A stretch of DNA of 64,000 bases from Pseudoips prasinana (lineage: Eukaryota > Arthropoda > Insecta > Lepidoptera > Nolidae): the NCBI GenBank assembly GCA_951640165.1, contig OX621253.1, positions 31,503,969-31,567,968 on the forward strand, given 5' to 3'. Under the pieces are notes generated by a model. The model saw only the letters and a list, made by a program, of their open reading frames with translations, did no database searches and had not been told where the DNA came from. Shown here piece by piece: positions 27,968 through 39,198 of the stretch. Position 1 is the first letter of the stretch, and the number at the start of each line of letters is the position of its first letter. The position numbers and the translations under genes were made by a program.

Positions 27968-30593
27968 GGCTGATTTCAGAGTAATGCGCGCGGCACGCGC
28001 CGGAGGCCAGCGCGTCTCGACAGCGGCGCGTGCGAGACGCGTCGCAGTAGAGGAGCTCGGGCAGCGCTGGCCGACGGCGCGCGTCTCACCGGCGGCGCGT
28101 TTGAACTGCGTGACTATGAAACGCAACCACTATCTAGTGTAATTGTAAGCCCGTGCGACCCGCGCCACTCTGACACGCTAGCTGCCAGTAGAGGAGCTCG
28201 GGCAGCGCTGGCCGACGGCGCGCGTCTCACCGGCGGCGCGTTTGAACTGCGTGACTATGAAACGCAACCACTATCTAGTGTAATTGTAAGCCCGTGCGAC
28301 CCGCGCCACTCTGACACGCTAGCTGCCAGTAGAGGAGCTCGGGCAGCGCTGGCCGACGGCGCGCGTCTCACCGGCGGCGCGTTTGAACTGCGTGACTATG
28401 AAACGCAACCACTATCTAGTGTAATTGTAAGCCCGTGCGACCCGCGCCACTCTGACACGCTAGCTGCCAGTAGAGGAGCTCGGGCAGCGCTGGCCGACGG
28501 CGCGCGTCTCACCGGCGGCGCGTTTGAACTGCGTGACTATGAAACGCAACCACTATCTAGTGTAATTGTAAGCCCGTGCGACCCGCGCCACTCTGACACG
28601 CTAGCTGCCAGTAGAGGAGCTCGGGCAGCGCTGGCCGACGGCGCGCGTCTCACCGGCGGCGCGTTTGAACTGCGTGACTATGAAACGCAACCACTATCTA
28701 GTGTAATTGTAAGCCCGTGCGACCCGCGCCACTCTGACACGCTAGCTGCCAGTAGAGGAGCTCGGGCAGCGCTGGCCGACGGCGCGCGTCTCACCGGCGG
28801 CGCGTTTGAACTGCGTGACTATGAAACGCAACCACTATCTAGTGTAATTGTAAGCCCGTGCGACCCGCGCCACTCTGACACGCTAGCTGCCAGTAGAGGA
28901 GCTCGGGCAGCGCTGGCCGACGGCGCGCGTCTCACCGGCGGCGCGTTTGAACTGCGTGACTATGAAACGCAACCACTATCTAGTGTAATTGTAAGCCCGT
29001 GCGACCCGCGCCACTCTGACACGCTAGCTGCCAGTAGAGGAGCTCGGGCAGCGCTGGCCGACGGCGCGCGTCTCACCGGCGGCGCGTTTGAACTGCGTGA
29101 CTATGAAACGCAACCACTATCTAGTGTAATTGTAAGCCCGTGCGACCCGCGCCACTCTGACACGCTAGCTGCCAGTAGAGGAGCTCGGGCAGCGCTGGCC
29201 GACGGCGCGCGTCTCACCGGCGGCGCGTTTGAACTGCGTGACTATGAAACGCAACCACTATCTAGTGTAATTGTAAGCCCGTGCGACCCGCGCCACTCTG
29301 ACACGCTAGCTGCCAGTAGAGGAGCTCGGGCAGCGCTGGCCGACGGCGCGCGTCTCACCGGCGGCGCGTTTGAACTGCGTGACTATGAAACGCAACCACT
29401 ATCTAGTGTAATTGTAAGCCCGTGCGACCCGCGCCACTCTGACACGCTAGCTGCCAGTAGAGGAGCTCGGGCAGCGCTGGCCGACGGCGCGCGTCTCACC
29501 GGCGGCGCGTTTGAACTGCGTGACTATGAAACGCAACCACTATCTAGTGTAATTGTAAGCCCGTGCGACCCGCGCCACTCTGACACGCTAGCTGCCAGTA
29601 GAGGAGCTCGGGCAGCGCTGGCCGACGGCGCGCGTCTCACCGGCGGCGCGTTTGAACTGCGTGACTATGAAACGCAACCACTATCTAGTGTAATTGTAAG
29701 CCCGTGCGACCCGCGCCACTCTGACACGCTAGCTGCCAGTAGAGGAGCTCGGGCAGCGCTGGCCGACGGCGCGCGTCTCACCGGCGGCGCGTTTGAACTG
29801 CGTGACTATGAAACGCAACCACTATCTAGTGTAATTGTAAGCCCGTGCGACCCGCGCCACTCTGACACGCTAGCTGCCAGTAGAGGAGCTCGGGCAGCGC
29901 TGGCCGACGGCGCGCGTCTCACCGGCGGCGCGTTTGAACTGCGTGACTATGAAACGCAACCACTATCTAGTGTAATTGTAAGCCCGTGCGACCCGCGCCA
30001 CTCTGACACGCTAGCTGCCAGTAGAGGAGCTCGGGCAGCGCTGGCCGACGGCGCGCGTCTCACCGGCGGCGCGTTTGAACTGCGTGACTATGAAACGCAA
30101 CCACTATCTAGTGTAATTGTAAGCCCGTGCGACCCGCGCCACTCTGACACGCTAGCTGCCAGTAGAGGAGCTCGGGCAGCGCTGGCCGACGGCGCGCGTC
30201 TCACCGGCGGCGCGTTTGAACTGCGTGACTATGAAACGCAACCACTATCTAGTGTAATTGTAAGCCCGTGCGACCCGCGCCACTCTGACACGCTAGCTGC
30301 CAGTAGAGGAGCTCGGGCAGCGCTGGCCGACGGCGCGCGTCTCACCGGCGGCGCGTTTGAACTGCGTGACTATGAAACGCAACCACTATCTAGTGTAATT
30401 GTAAGCCCGTGCGACCCGCGCCACTCTGACACGCTAGCTGCCAGTAGAGGAGCTCGGGCAGCGCTGGCCGACGGCGCGCGTCTCACCGGCGGCGCGTTTG
30501 AACTGCGTGACTATGAAACGCAACTACTATCTAGTGTAATTGTAAGCGCGCGTTTGGACGGCGCCGCTCGCCGGCGCGACTCTGAAATCAGCC
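27968..30593. mobile_element. TTA-flanked (PIF/Harbinger-like) MITE swollen by an internal tandem array
   Basis: Perfect 15-bp inverted ends (GGCTGATTTCAGAGT at 27968-27982; complement at 30579-30593) lie between TTA duplications (27965-27967 and 30594-30596). The left flank of 77 bp and right flank of 46 bp enclose 17.75 copies of a 141-bp GC-rich unit. The element sits in a SINE-like repeat whose uninterrupted form at 36045-36056 reads ACATATTATAGC, which confirms the 3-bp duplication. With one partial unit, the ancestor would be about 229 bp, a usual MITE size. TTA target use suggests PIF/Harbinger; no transposase is present. Confidence 0.85.
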
Positions 30594-30670
30594 TTATAGT
30601 GCACAAGTGTGTGCGCAAACACAGGGGCACTTTCTATTTCATCACTATCATGATCCGATGGGACGCCTAG
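27974..30670 (+). other. 898-codon open frame without ATG through the 141-bp array
   Basis: Because 141 is a multiple of three, the one forward frame with no stop in the unit stays open from just after the TGA at 27971 to the TAG at 30668-30670. It reads a 47-residue repeat (SRGARAALADGARLTG...FELRDYETQPL...). The other five frames have a stop in every unit. No ATG occurs in the frame until just before its end, and no splice context is evident. Most likely an accident of repeat length, but worth an expression check. Confidence 0.6.
28045..30547 (+). repeat. Tandem array, 141-bp unit, about 17.75 copies
   Basis: Units start CAGTAGAGGAGCTCGGG at 28045, 28186, 28327 and every 141 bp to 30442, the last being a 106-bp partial. 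By eye all copies are identical except T for C at 30525 in the last one. The unit is GC-rich and contrasts sharply with the AT-rich flanks. Confidence 0.97.
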
Positions 30671-31144
30671 CGACAGGATCGGAAAGTCAGGTACAGGATC
30701 GGCGGCATTACGTGCTCTCCGAGGCACAGGGGTATAATTCCGCCAACTCCCAGATACCGAGAATACCGAGATTTTTTTCTTTTTACAGAAAAGTTTCAAA
30801 ATCACTTTGTCCGACCCGGGATTTGAACCCAGGACCTCATTCTTTGCCGAAGAACACGCTACCGCTAGACCATTAGTAATTTTGTCACGTTCGGGGTTCG
30901 AATCCAAGTACCAGTAAGGGTTTTGTTGGCTTTTGTAACATCGCTAAAATGTTCTAGTTAATACCAGAACAAAATAAAAAGGATAACTGATGAAACAAAA
31001 TCCTTAATGCAAAAATTGACATTAGATGGTCCTAGAATAAAAGGATAAATCAATATGGCAACTTTCAGACTCTGTAGTGTTCCCTCTTCTACCACGCGAT
31101 GGACCCGGTTTCCGCACGGTGAATGCATGAAATGCTAAGAATTA

Positions 31145-31690
31145 ATATCCTGGGACATTGTTCACACACGGCCATCTAATCCCAAACTAAGCAGAGCTTG
31201 TATTATGGAAACCAGATAACTGATATACTACTTTTCTTTAGTAAATACATTCTTATATAGATAACTAGCTGTGCCCCGCGGTTTTACCCGCTTTAAACTT
31301 TATAAATTATCACAGCTTCTCCCCCGTAGGTTATAGCGTGCTATAACAGTGTATAGATAGCCTATATGTTGACACGACCTCTTAGTAATATTCATCTAAA
31401 ATTTGAAGTAAATCCATTCCGTACTTTTTGAGTTTAGCCCGGACATATATACAGACAAACAGACAAAAATTACTATATTTTTGGCTTCGATATCAATAGT
31501 AGATCACGCCCAAGTATCCTTTTAAAAAAATTCAATGTATAGTTTTGACTTTCCTACGATTTTATTATATGTATAGATTACACCCGGGCTCAGGACAAAC
31601 AGACATGTTCATACACAAATATCTCTCCTGGGTGGGATTCGAACCCGCGACCGCCGGCGTCAAAAGCAAGCATTTGCCAACTACGCCAAC
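31145..31690 (-). repeat. tRNA-related SINE, family B, split by a Helitron
   Basis: Parts 31145-31262 and 31578-31690 join into one SINE; the second part has the B-box complement GGGATTCGAACCCGCGACC. Confidence 0.75.
31265..31577 (-). mobile_element. Non-autonomous Helitron (Lep1-like), full copy inside a SINE
   Basis: Minus-strand borders A|TC and CTAG|T. It interrupts a tRNA-related SINE whose parts flank it (31145-31262 and 31578-31690), so the Helitron is younger than that SINE copy. Confidence 0.83.
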
Positions 31691-32424
31691 ATTATATATC
31701 ACTCACGGTTCTAATATAAAAAGTATAGGTATGGCAGTTCTAGAGTGTTCCCTCTTCTACCACGCGATGGACTCGGTTTCCGCACGGAAAACCCATGGAA
31801 TGCTAAGATTTAGGTCTTAGTCGCGTGGTCTAAAGACTCTTTTTTTAATATTGCATATCACGGAAAATAAAGTCCTATGGGCACGTAAAGCCGTCGGTCC
31901 CGGTCGTAGCCATTAGTAGTGTTGAAAATGACTAAAGTGACTGAATTAGACTGACTGTCATTTAAGGTCAAATTGGTCAAAAATGGTCATTAACTGTCAA
32001 AAATGGTCATTTTCAGTCAATTTGATAGTTCGAGTCAGATAGATTTAGTATCTTTTAAGTTTTTGTCGTTGATAAAGTCTACAACTTCTAAATTGAAACA
32101 AAAAAGTGGTTTTTATGACTTATAGTATTATTATATAGTGTTAATCATTTTACATTTCTAATTATGCGTGCATTTAAGACAATCAAACAAATCGCATCGC
32201 CTCGCGCATCGACTTTGATGTCCTCTTATCCTCTCATGATATAATACAAAATAAAACGTTGCTTCATTTAAACTTGCATATATAAATTGGGCACCTAAAT
32301 AAATAAATAATTGCGTGGTAGTCGAGAATAGACAATAATATTTGAGTCAAATTGACTGAATTTGACAGTAAATGACCGGTCATTTCAGATTTGTAACAAT
32401 TGTGACTGGTCATATTGTCATTTT

Positions 32425-32530
32425 GCAGTCTCTCTAGCCATTCGGCAACAGTAGTCAGGCACTGTCAGAGCCTACTGGGCGGCTTGAACAACTCTGACAC
32501 TAGGGTAAACACTGCCCATACGATAAGTAC
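32425..32530 (+). repeat. 5S rRNA-like SINE, 3' fragment
   Basis: Body only: CTACTGGGCGGCTTGAACAA + CTCTGACACTAGGGTAAA. Confidence 0.6.
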
Positions 32531-32546
32531 GATATATTATGATTTA

Positions 32547-32910
32547 CTAGCTATTCCCCGCAGTTTCCACCCGCGTTATAGTGGTTTTGGCGTAAAAGAG
32601 TAACAAAAATACATCTATACTCACAAACTTTCGCTTTTAATATTAGTAGGATGTGTACCTCTAGCGGTTTTGGCAGTGCACGCCGGAATAGCTCGCAGAT
32701 GGTAGATTTCTTCCTTCTTACTTGACACTTATCGTCCATATTTTCGTCAATTCACACAATATCTTTATAAATTGTAGCCTATGTGTTATTCTGATATATA
32801 AGCTATATTATTGTAAAATTTCATTAAAATCCATTCGGTTCTTTTTACGCGAAGGAGTAACAAACATCCATCCATACTTACAAACTTTCGCGTTTATAAT
32901 ATTAGTAGGA
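32547..32910 (-). mobile_element. Non-autonomous Helitron, TCCTACTAATATT start type
   Basis: On the minus strand it runs from A|TCCTACTAATATTATAAACG to AATAGCTAG|T, 364 bp, with an internal repeat of the 5' segment (GCGAAAGTTTGTGAGTATAG). Related partial copies are at 39450-39550, 56990-57115 and 59702-59998. Confidence 0.8.
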
Positions 32911-33055
32911 TAAGAAGTGTCTAATAAAACACGATGTAAGGCAATTTACTTTTAATTGTGCAAAATCCACTCTTAATTGTTATATTTACAATCAACTTAA
33001 TAGTACAAAAACAACAATCAGTTATCGATACCTTGAAAAACAACGCAAAAACGTA

Positions 33056-33181
33056 CAGACGCCAGCACATCAAGCTACCCCAATCTGTCAAATTTCTCCA
33101 AATCAAAGTGAACCTTATGCTTATGTGATAAAGTTGAAAATCTTTACAGGAAATTTGACAGATTGGGGTGGCTGGCGTCTG
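33056..33181. mobile_element. CAGACGCCAGC fold-back MITE, copy 2
   Basis: 126 bp, TA-flanked. Arms CAGACGCCAGCACATCAAGC...CCCCAATCTGTCAAATTTC and complement form a near-complete hairpin. Confidence 0.8.
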
Positions 33182-33279
33182 TACATATTTTATACAACGT
33201 GTACTTAACACTTTTCCAGGCAGTAGCAAAATTACTTGCACCAGATGTTATTGATTCATGTTTAAATTTCATTTGAGGC

Positions 33280-33520
33280 GCTCACAGCTACTCGCCCTCA
33301 ACGGTCCGAAAGTAATCGGCGGGGTTAAGCATCTAGGCACGCGGTCAGTCTATTGATGGGTGACCGCCAGTGCTAATAATTTCTAAGCGTTTCCGTACTT
33401 CGGGTGGCACTTAAAGTTGTCGGTCTCGGATGTATTCATTAGGCAAGACATAAGCCATGTCAGAGGCTTACTGGTGGACTTGAACAACTCTGACAATAAT
33501 GTAAACACTAAATTGTCTTT
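33280..33520 (+). repeat. 5S rRNA-like SINE, copy 2 (best 5S resemblance)
   Basis: GGCGGGGTTAAGCATCTAGG followed by TGATGGGTGACCGCC mirrors the spacing and words of 5S rRNA (GTTAAGCA...GATGGGTGACCGCC). The rest is SINE body. Confidence 0.65.
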
Positions 33521-33649
33521 CATCTTAAGAACTGCTGCCAGAAAAATAGGTCAGATTATAACTGCGACCACCATGCGAATCCCGAGCAGAGGCCGCGGAA
33601 GTACCAAAAACGAACTGCCTCGATTAGCGATAACTTGTTTTGACAAATG

Positions 33650-35560
33650 AAAACTTGTGAAAAATAGTTTACGTATACTTAATATTTTGCCCATACATTA
33701 GTAATCCGCCTTATGTTTGTTACACGTTGTATTTTCCATTAATTTGGTAAATGAGAGCCACCAAACGAAAATAATAACTATTGTCTATGGAACATTTTTA
33801 AGTTTCATAGTTTATTTTTATTGATGAAGCGCGCACGCATTCGCTATACTTAGATGTATGGATTTTACATCCTGAACGTGTATCTGACTTAACATGTGGC
33901 TGGAAGACTTAATGTTATTTACATTATTTTGACAGACTTTAGAGTTGACATATCTACTTCCGTTCCACAAAGTATCTTATTTACTGAATCCAATGTCAAA
34001 ATTCAATAACTTTTTCTACTATTGTATGTCTTAAATGTATTTATTTCACTAAGCCATACGTTGAGTAGACTATACAGTACAAAACAAAATAACATTTTAG
34101 TTGCTTTATGCGGATTGGTTAAACTACAAAAGTTGTCATTACCATAAGCAAAAAAGAATTGCCTGCTCATTAGAGACATGGTCCCAATTATTGCCAAAGG
34201 GACGTAATACCTAAAACTCAACAAATTAAATACTAGGCCGCCAATAATTTGGGACCAGTCCAACTATTTGTGAGACCCATTAATGTTTGTTACGAATCTG
34301 GGTGGGCTTGGTTTTTATGTCCCCCGCTATATAGAGATTTATTTCCCTACTGCGGGCGTTCAACTTAAGAAAAATATTTCTACTAAACAGGCAAGTCTTA
34401 TATGGTTTTGATTCGCACATTGACTACAAAAACTTGAAAATATCTACTAGGTCGCGTTTAAACTAAGTTTGTTCCGCCGGATCTTCTCAATTGGGCTGCA
34501 TTAGATTCGTTAGTGGAAATAAATAAAGAACGTATGTGTAGTCATATACTCAAAGTCCGCTTTAATAACAATTTCTTTATCGCCACAAAACACGACAGAC
34601 GCGATATTTCATTCACGTAAACTTGGAAAAGCCAGAAAATGTTAGTAATAATAATATAAAAATAATTATAGTAACATGTTGATATTTAGTTAACAATTAA
34701 AATGTGATATGTTACATATTCAATCTAGTGTTTAAGTTATATATTTAACTAGATACACGTCTAAATGGTTTCCTATATTTAATTTATAACTAAACATAAA
34801 TAAAAATAGTAGTTTAATAAAAACTAAAAATGACTCCTTTTTAAGAGACCAAATTAAAAAAAATGTAGTTTATTGTAAGAAAAGGCATGGGGTGATTTTT
34901 AGTATATTAACAAAATGATAATACTTCTACTCATATCTTTCTATAAAATATTTATTACTATTGACACCGCACACTCGTTTAAGACGTTTTTTTTAATTCA
35001 AACTTTATTAATATTTTTCAGTTTTTAAAACTATCTTGCTTGGCTCAAAGGCACTACCAGTTATAACATATAAGTCACTAATTCTGAATATCATTGTAGG
35101 ATAACAAACAGGTCTAACTGTTCAAAATATTGAATTATAATCGGTTCCTGATAAGTAGGTATGCCAAATAACGTTTAATCCGTCGTTTTGAAGGCGGTCA
35201 AAATCATGTTCAAACTTTCCGTTACAAACATACTAACATACGTATGAAGTTAATAAAGCGTTTTAAAGACGGTCGCACCGTTCACCACCAGGTACAATGG
35301 CCCCAACTGAGAAGACTCGGAGAAACAAAATCGGCAGGTTCCTGTTCCAGTTTCGACACGAAATAGTTTAAATATTATAACAAAATCTATGGATTTTAAC
35401 AAAAAAAAATATATAATCGAGGCCCAGATTTCAACGTACAGTATCTCGTTTATGCTTTGAAATTAGTTTAAAGCTAAAAAAATATAGTCAGTACGTTAAA
35501 ATAAATGACCGCATTTCGTAACATTAATATTACAAAATATTCAAATCAAACTGTCACTTT
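33650..35560. other. AT-rich stretch, no gene seen
   Basis: No exon-like sequence. A repeat with GTTCCGCCGGATCTTCTCAA (34470) recurs in diverged form at 5225-5340 and inverted at 35250-35350; function unknown. Confidence 0.45.
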
Positions 35561-35569
35561 AATACGACA

Positions 35570-35726
35570 CTAGCTGTGCCCTGCGGTTTCACTCGCGTTT
35601 AACTTTTTGGGTTGTCATTTTGTACCAAGAAATTCCCTAATAATATAAGTTTCTATGTGTAAAAGATTATTTTTAAATCAGTTATACAAACAATCAAATC
35701 TTTCCAGTTTATACTATTAGTTCAGA
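35570..35726 (-). mobile_element. Short Helitron-like element
   Basis: Minus-strand borders A|TC...CTAG|T; 157 bp; 3' end AAACCGCAGGGCACAGCTAG. Confidence 0.72.
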
Positions 35727-35984
35727 TATTTCAAGTCTTTATATTATACCAATGTTTACAATTATTAATCAACAAACAAATCAGTAATCACTTTATCTTA
35801 CGATTGATTTTAACAACACTTCTTACTTATAAAAATATTGAGTCACTGATTAGCCGAAGAGCTGTTTTGACTTTTATTTATTCGATCTTCATTATTTTTG
35901 TGAGTATTGGTTCAGGGGCTACTGCAATGGAGGCAAGGAGAAAGGGAGGCCGACTGAGAAGTAAATATAATAATAATAATGTCC

Positions 35985-36285
35985 TCCCGACCGAATTACG
36001 GCCACAGCGGCCAATCCTAATGGAGACTAGCCAATTGCGCAGGACATATTATAGCACAAGTGTGTGCGCAACACATGGGCACTTTCTATTCCATCACTCT
36101 CATGATCCGATGGGACGACTGACACGACCGGAAAGTGGTCAGGTACAGGACCGGCGGCATTACGTGCTCTCCGAGCCACGGAGGTGTAATACCGCCAACT
36201 TCCAGACTTCGGGCTGATAATGAGAAATTTCTTTTTACCGAAAAACTCCAAAACCACTTTTAGGCCCGGCCCGGTATTTCAGCGA
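35985..36285 (-). repeat. SINE-like family C, uninterrupted copy
   Basis: Contains ACATATTATAGCACAAGTG, the empty form of the target site of the MITE at 27968-30593. Confidence 0.75.
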
Positions 36286-36375
36286 GGCAGTCAAGATAAA
36301 TATATGGAGCAGGTGAAGGAAGTTGTGAAAATGGAGTCTTAATAAGAAGTCAAGGAGAAGGCTTACGATGAATGT

Positions 36376-36512
36376 GTTCAATCTACTACATTTCTGGGCA
36401 TAACAATAGACAGAAAACTTCAATTGGGTACTCATATATCTGCCTTGGCTGGAAAATTCAGCTCTGCTGCTTATGCCGTTAGAAAAGTTGGACAACTTAC
36501 CAAATTAAATTA
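36376..36512 (+). pseudogene. Jockey-like LINE fragment (RT C-terminal part)
   Basis: Reads STTFLGITIDRKLQLGTHIS, ALAGKFSSAAYAVRKVGQL, a motif block that follows the RT palm in Jockey-type LINEs. Confidence 0.75.
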
Positions 36513-36947
36513 GAAAATTTAGACAACTTACTAAATTAAACCATCTAAAAAGCCCTGTTTTTCCTCAGAATTTCGAGGTACTGGGTACGACAGATTCATT
36601 GCATTGTCGCAAACACTGTTGAAAGTGGTAGTAGCTAATTAAACTATCTAATTTTATTTTATTAAATATAAACATATTTTTTAAAGAATGCTGATAATAT
36701 ATTTAATTTTAGGCTATCTATTTATTTCTTTTTATTATGTTTTTCTTAATTAATTTAGCTATAATTGAATTTATTTCTTTCTCTACCTACGATACTTAAC
36801 TATTAAAAGTTTCGATCATACCCGCAAAAGGTGTCTTCCTGCCTCCCACTAAACTGTGCCTGACAGTCCATAATTTATACTTCAATATAACATACATAAA
36901 CAAATTACATTATGGAAAGTAATAAACTATTGACTATATATTAAATA

Positions 36948-37215
36948 CTAGCTGTTCCCGGCGACTTCATATTGAAATTTTTATATAACAGTATTGTTTT
37001 AATGTTTACATGCCTGTAATAGGTAGAATATGGCTTGTACACAAAATCGTAGCCAATATCTCTGGTTCTACAGCCTATATTCTAAGCGAATGATTTCTGA
37101 TACTAAATTACAGCTAATGTGTTATTCGAATATATAAGCTATTTTACTACATAGTTTCATCAAAATCCGTCCGGTAGTTTTGCTTGAAAGAGTAACAAAC
37201 AATCATACTCACAAA
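36948..37215 (-). mobile_element. Helitron-like element, diverged
   Basis: The CTAG|T end with GCCGGGAACAGCTAG is clear on the minus strand. The body shares the AAAATCCGTCCGGTAGTTTTG segment pattern of these elements; the 5' border is approximate. Confidence 0.6.
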
Positions 37216-37621
37216 ATGCGAAGTGAAATGTCACAAACCATTGTTCAAACTAATCAGTGTCTCAATATTTTATAAGTAAGGTAGTTTCTTAATTATATAT
37301 AATGTAACACAAATAAGTCAATTTATTACACTCTGAATACGTCCGGTTTTTAGTGTAAACGTTTCTTATTCCAGCTTGAGTTGCTTCTTTATTATAAATA
37401 TATAATTCACTATAAAAAAAAAGATAAGTTTCTGAACGGTCGGTATCTTTTTCTTTTATAAATGGCAAGTTATGCCGAAGTCGACAATTCTGGCAATGTC
37501 AGATGTGAAATGGAAATACGTGCGATAAAATTAACCAACATTTTGAATATCATATAATAACACTAATTGTGTATCTTGTCGATGGAGTTAAAACAATTCC
37601 GCCGTAAAATCACAATTTGAC

Positions 37622-38287
37622 GCCATTGCATCTTATAAAACACATTGCCGTTGCATCTTATAAAACACATTGCCATTACATCTTATAAAGCACATTGCCA
37701 TTGCATTTTATAAAACACATTACCATTGCATCTTATAAAACACACTGCCATAGCGTCTTATAAAACACATTGCCATTACATCTTATAAAACACATTACCT
37801 TTGCATCTTATAAAACACATTGCCATAGCGTCTTATAATATAAAACACATTGCCATTGCATCTTATAAAACACACTGCCATAGCGTCTTATAAAACACAT
37901 TGCCATTACATCTTATAAAACACATTACCTTTGCATCTTATAAAACATATTGCCATAGCGTCTTATAGTATAAAACACATTGCCATTACATCTTATAAAG
38001 CACATTGCCATTGCATTTTATAAAACACATTACCATTGCATCTTATAAAACACACTGCCATAGCGTCTTATAAAACACATTGCCATTACATCTTATAAAA
38101 CACATTACCTTTGCATCTTATAAAACACATTGCCATAGCGTCTTATAATATAAAACACATTGCCATTGCATCTTATAAAACACACTGCCATAGCGTCTTA
38201 TAAAACACATTGCCATTACATCTTATAAAACACATTGCCATTGTATCTTATAAAGCACATTGCCATTGCATCTTATAAAACACATTA
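37622..38287 (+). repeat. 25-bp minisatellite with higher-order structure
   Basis: About 26 units of the type TTGCATCTTATAAAACACAT + TGCCA, with variants (TTACATC, TAGCGTC, ACCTTTGC) and occasional 5-bp insertions (TATAA). The variant CACACTGCCATAGCG recurs at 37741, 37871, 38051 and 38181 (spacings 130, 180, 130), showing that blocks of units were duplicated together. Confidence 0.93.
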
Positions 38288-38526
38288 ATAATTATAGTTC
38301 TGAGCAAAGGGACGTAAGCAAAGAAGAAAAGTTAATGAGAATGGGAGCTTTAAGTTTGGAAGATGACCATATAAATTATAGGCAGGGTTATTATTGGTGC
38401 CTTCAAAGAAAATGTGGTTCAGAGAACCCTCGTCCAACCCACACTAACAGAGGGATGAATCCCGAATCCGTATCCGCAGGAAAACAGGTGAACAACAGAA
38501 CCAAATCGCAGTCTACAAACAGTTGA
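38260..38526 (+). CDS. Unrecognised short ORF next to the minisatellite
   Basis: An 88-codon frame whose ATG lies in the last minisatellite units. Past the repeat it reads a rather protein-like sequence (KEEKLMRMGALSLEDDHINY, then RQGYYWCLQRKCG). No family was recognised. It could be an exon of an unrecognised gene (a TATAG acceptor-like word precedes it at about 38297), part of a decayed transposon, or chance. Low confidence. Confidence 0.2.
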   Translation: MPLHLIKHINNYSSEQRDVSKEEKLMRMGALSLEDDHINYRQGYYWCLQRKCGSENPRPTHTNRGMNPESVSAGKQVNNRTKSQSTNS

Positions 38527-39198
38527 TATCACGCATCTGGAGGTCTTATTATACAGGTTGGCCGAATACTAGACGTTTAAACGCGACATTTTGATACTTT
38601 ACGATGAGGAGTATCCAAATAAACCCCATGTAATTTCTAATATTATTAATTTTATAATTTAGGAGTCCTGAGCTCAAACCCTAATTTTCAACTTACGAAT
38701 AAATTCTAAGTCAGTTCTCCAATGATTAGATAAACCATACTTTTTAGGGTGTTTGGTTAAACTATGCTAATTAGTTATCACAAAAAAAACTGAACCAGAA
38801 ATGTTCAACAGAACGAGAAAAACATCGAAAACTGATGTTAGGTGAAATTTACGAAAAAAATCATTAAAAAAATTTCTATCTCGAAAACTACGCAAAGTCG
38901 TAGAACATACATAGGGGTGATTCGGATACTCCTCATCAAAAAGGATCTAAATCGTTTGAACGTCAATTCCTTGGCCACCCTATATTTATGGAACCAAGGC
39001 TTTAACACGATATCTGTTTAAACACCATAATAAAATCCACCATACTTGTGAAACAAAACTGGTGTTTTAAAAGTTATTCAGTGTCACGAGAAGTTTTAGC
39101 TTATAACGTCACTTTATAAATAATCCCACCAAAATAGAAAAAAAAACTGAAACTGGAATTAACATTAGAAACGTTTACACAAAGGCACTCCTACTCTT

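Larger units (their letters stand above)
27905..30890 (-). repeat. SINE-like family C copy split by the TTA MITE
   Basis: The right part 30594-30890 (with GGGATTTGAACCCAGGACCT, B-box complement) and left part about 27905-27967 are contiguous in the uninterrupted copy at 35985-36285. The 2.6-kb MITE lies between them. Confidence 0.75.

Noticed and set aside
28045..30547. CRISPR-like array
   Set aside because: Units are contiguous and identical with no variable spacers, in an animal genome; it is a satellite.
30527..30907. 126-codon minus-strand frame
   Set aside because: Runs through a SINE and the MITE end; no protein-like features.
33300..33375. 5S rRNA gene
   Set aside because: Only the internal region resembles 5S; both ends are missing and the rest is a dispersed repeat.
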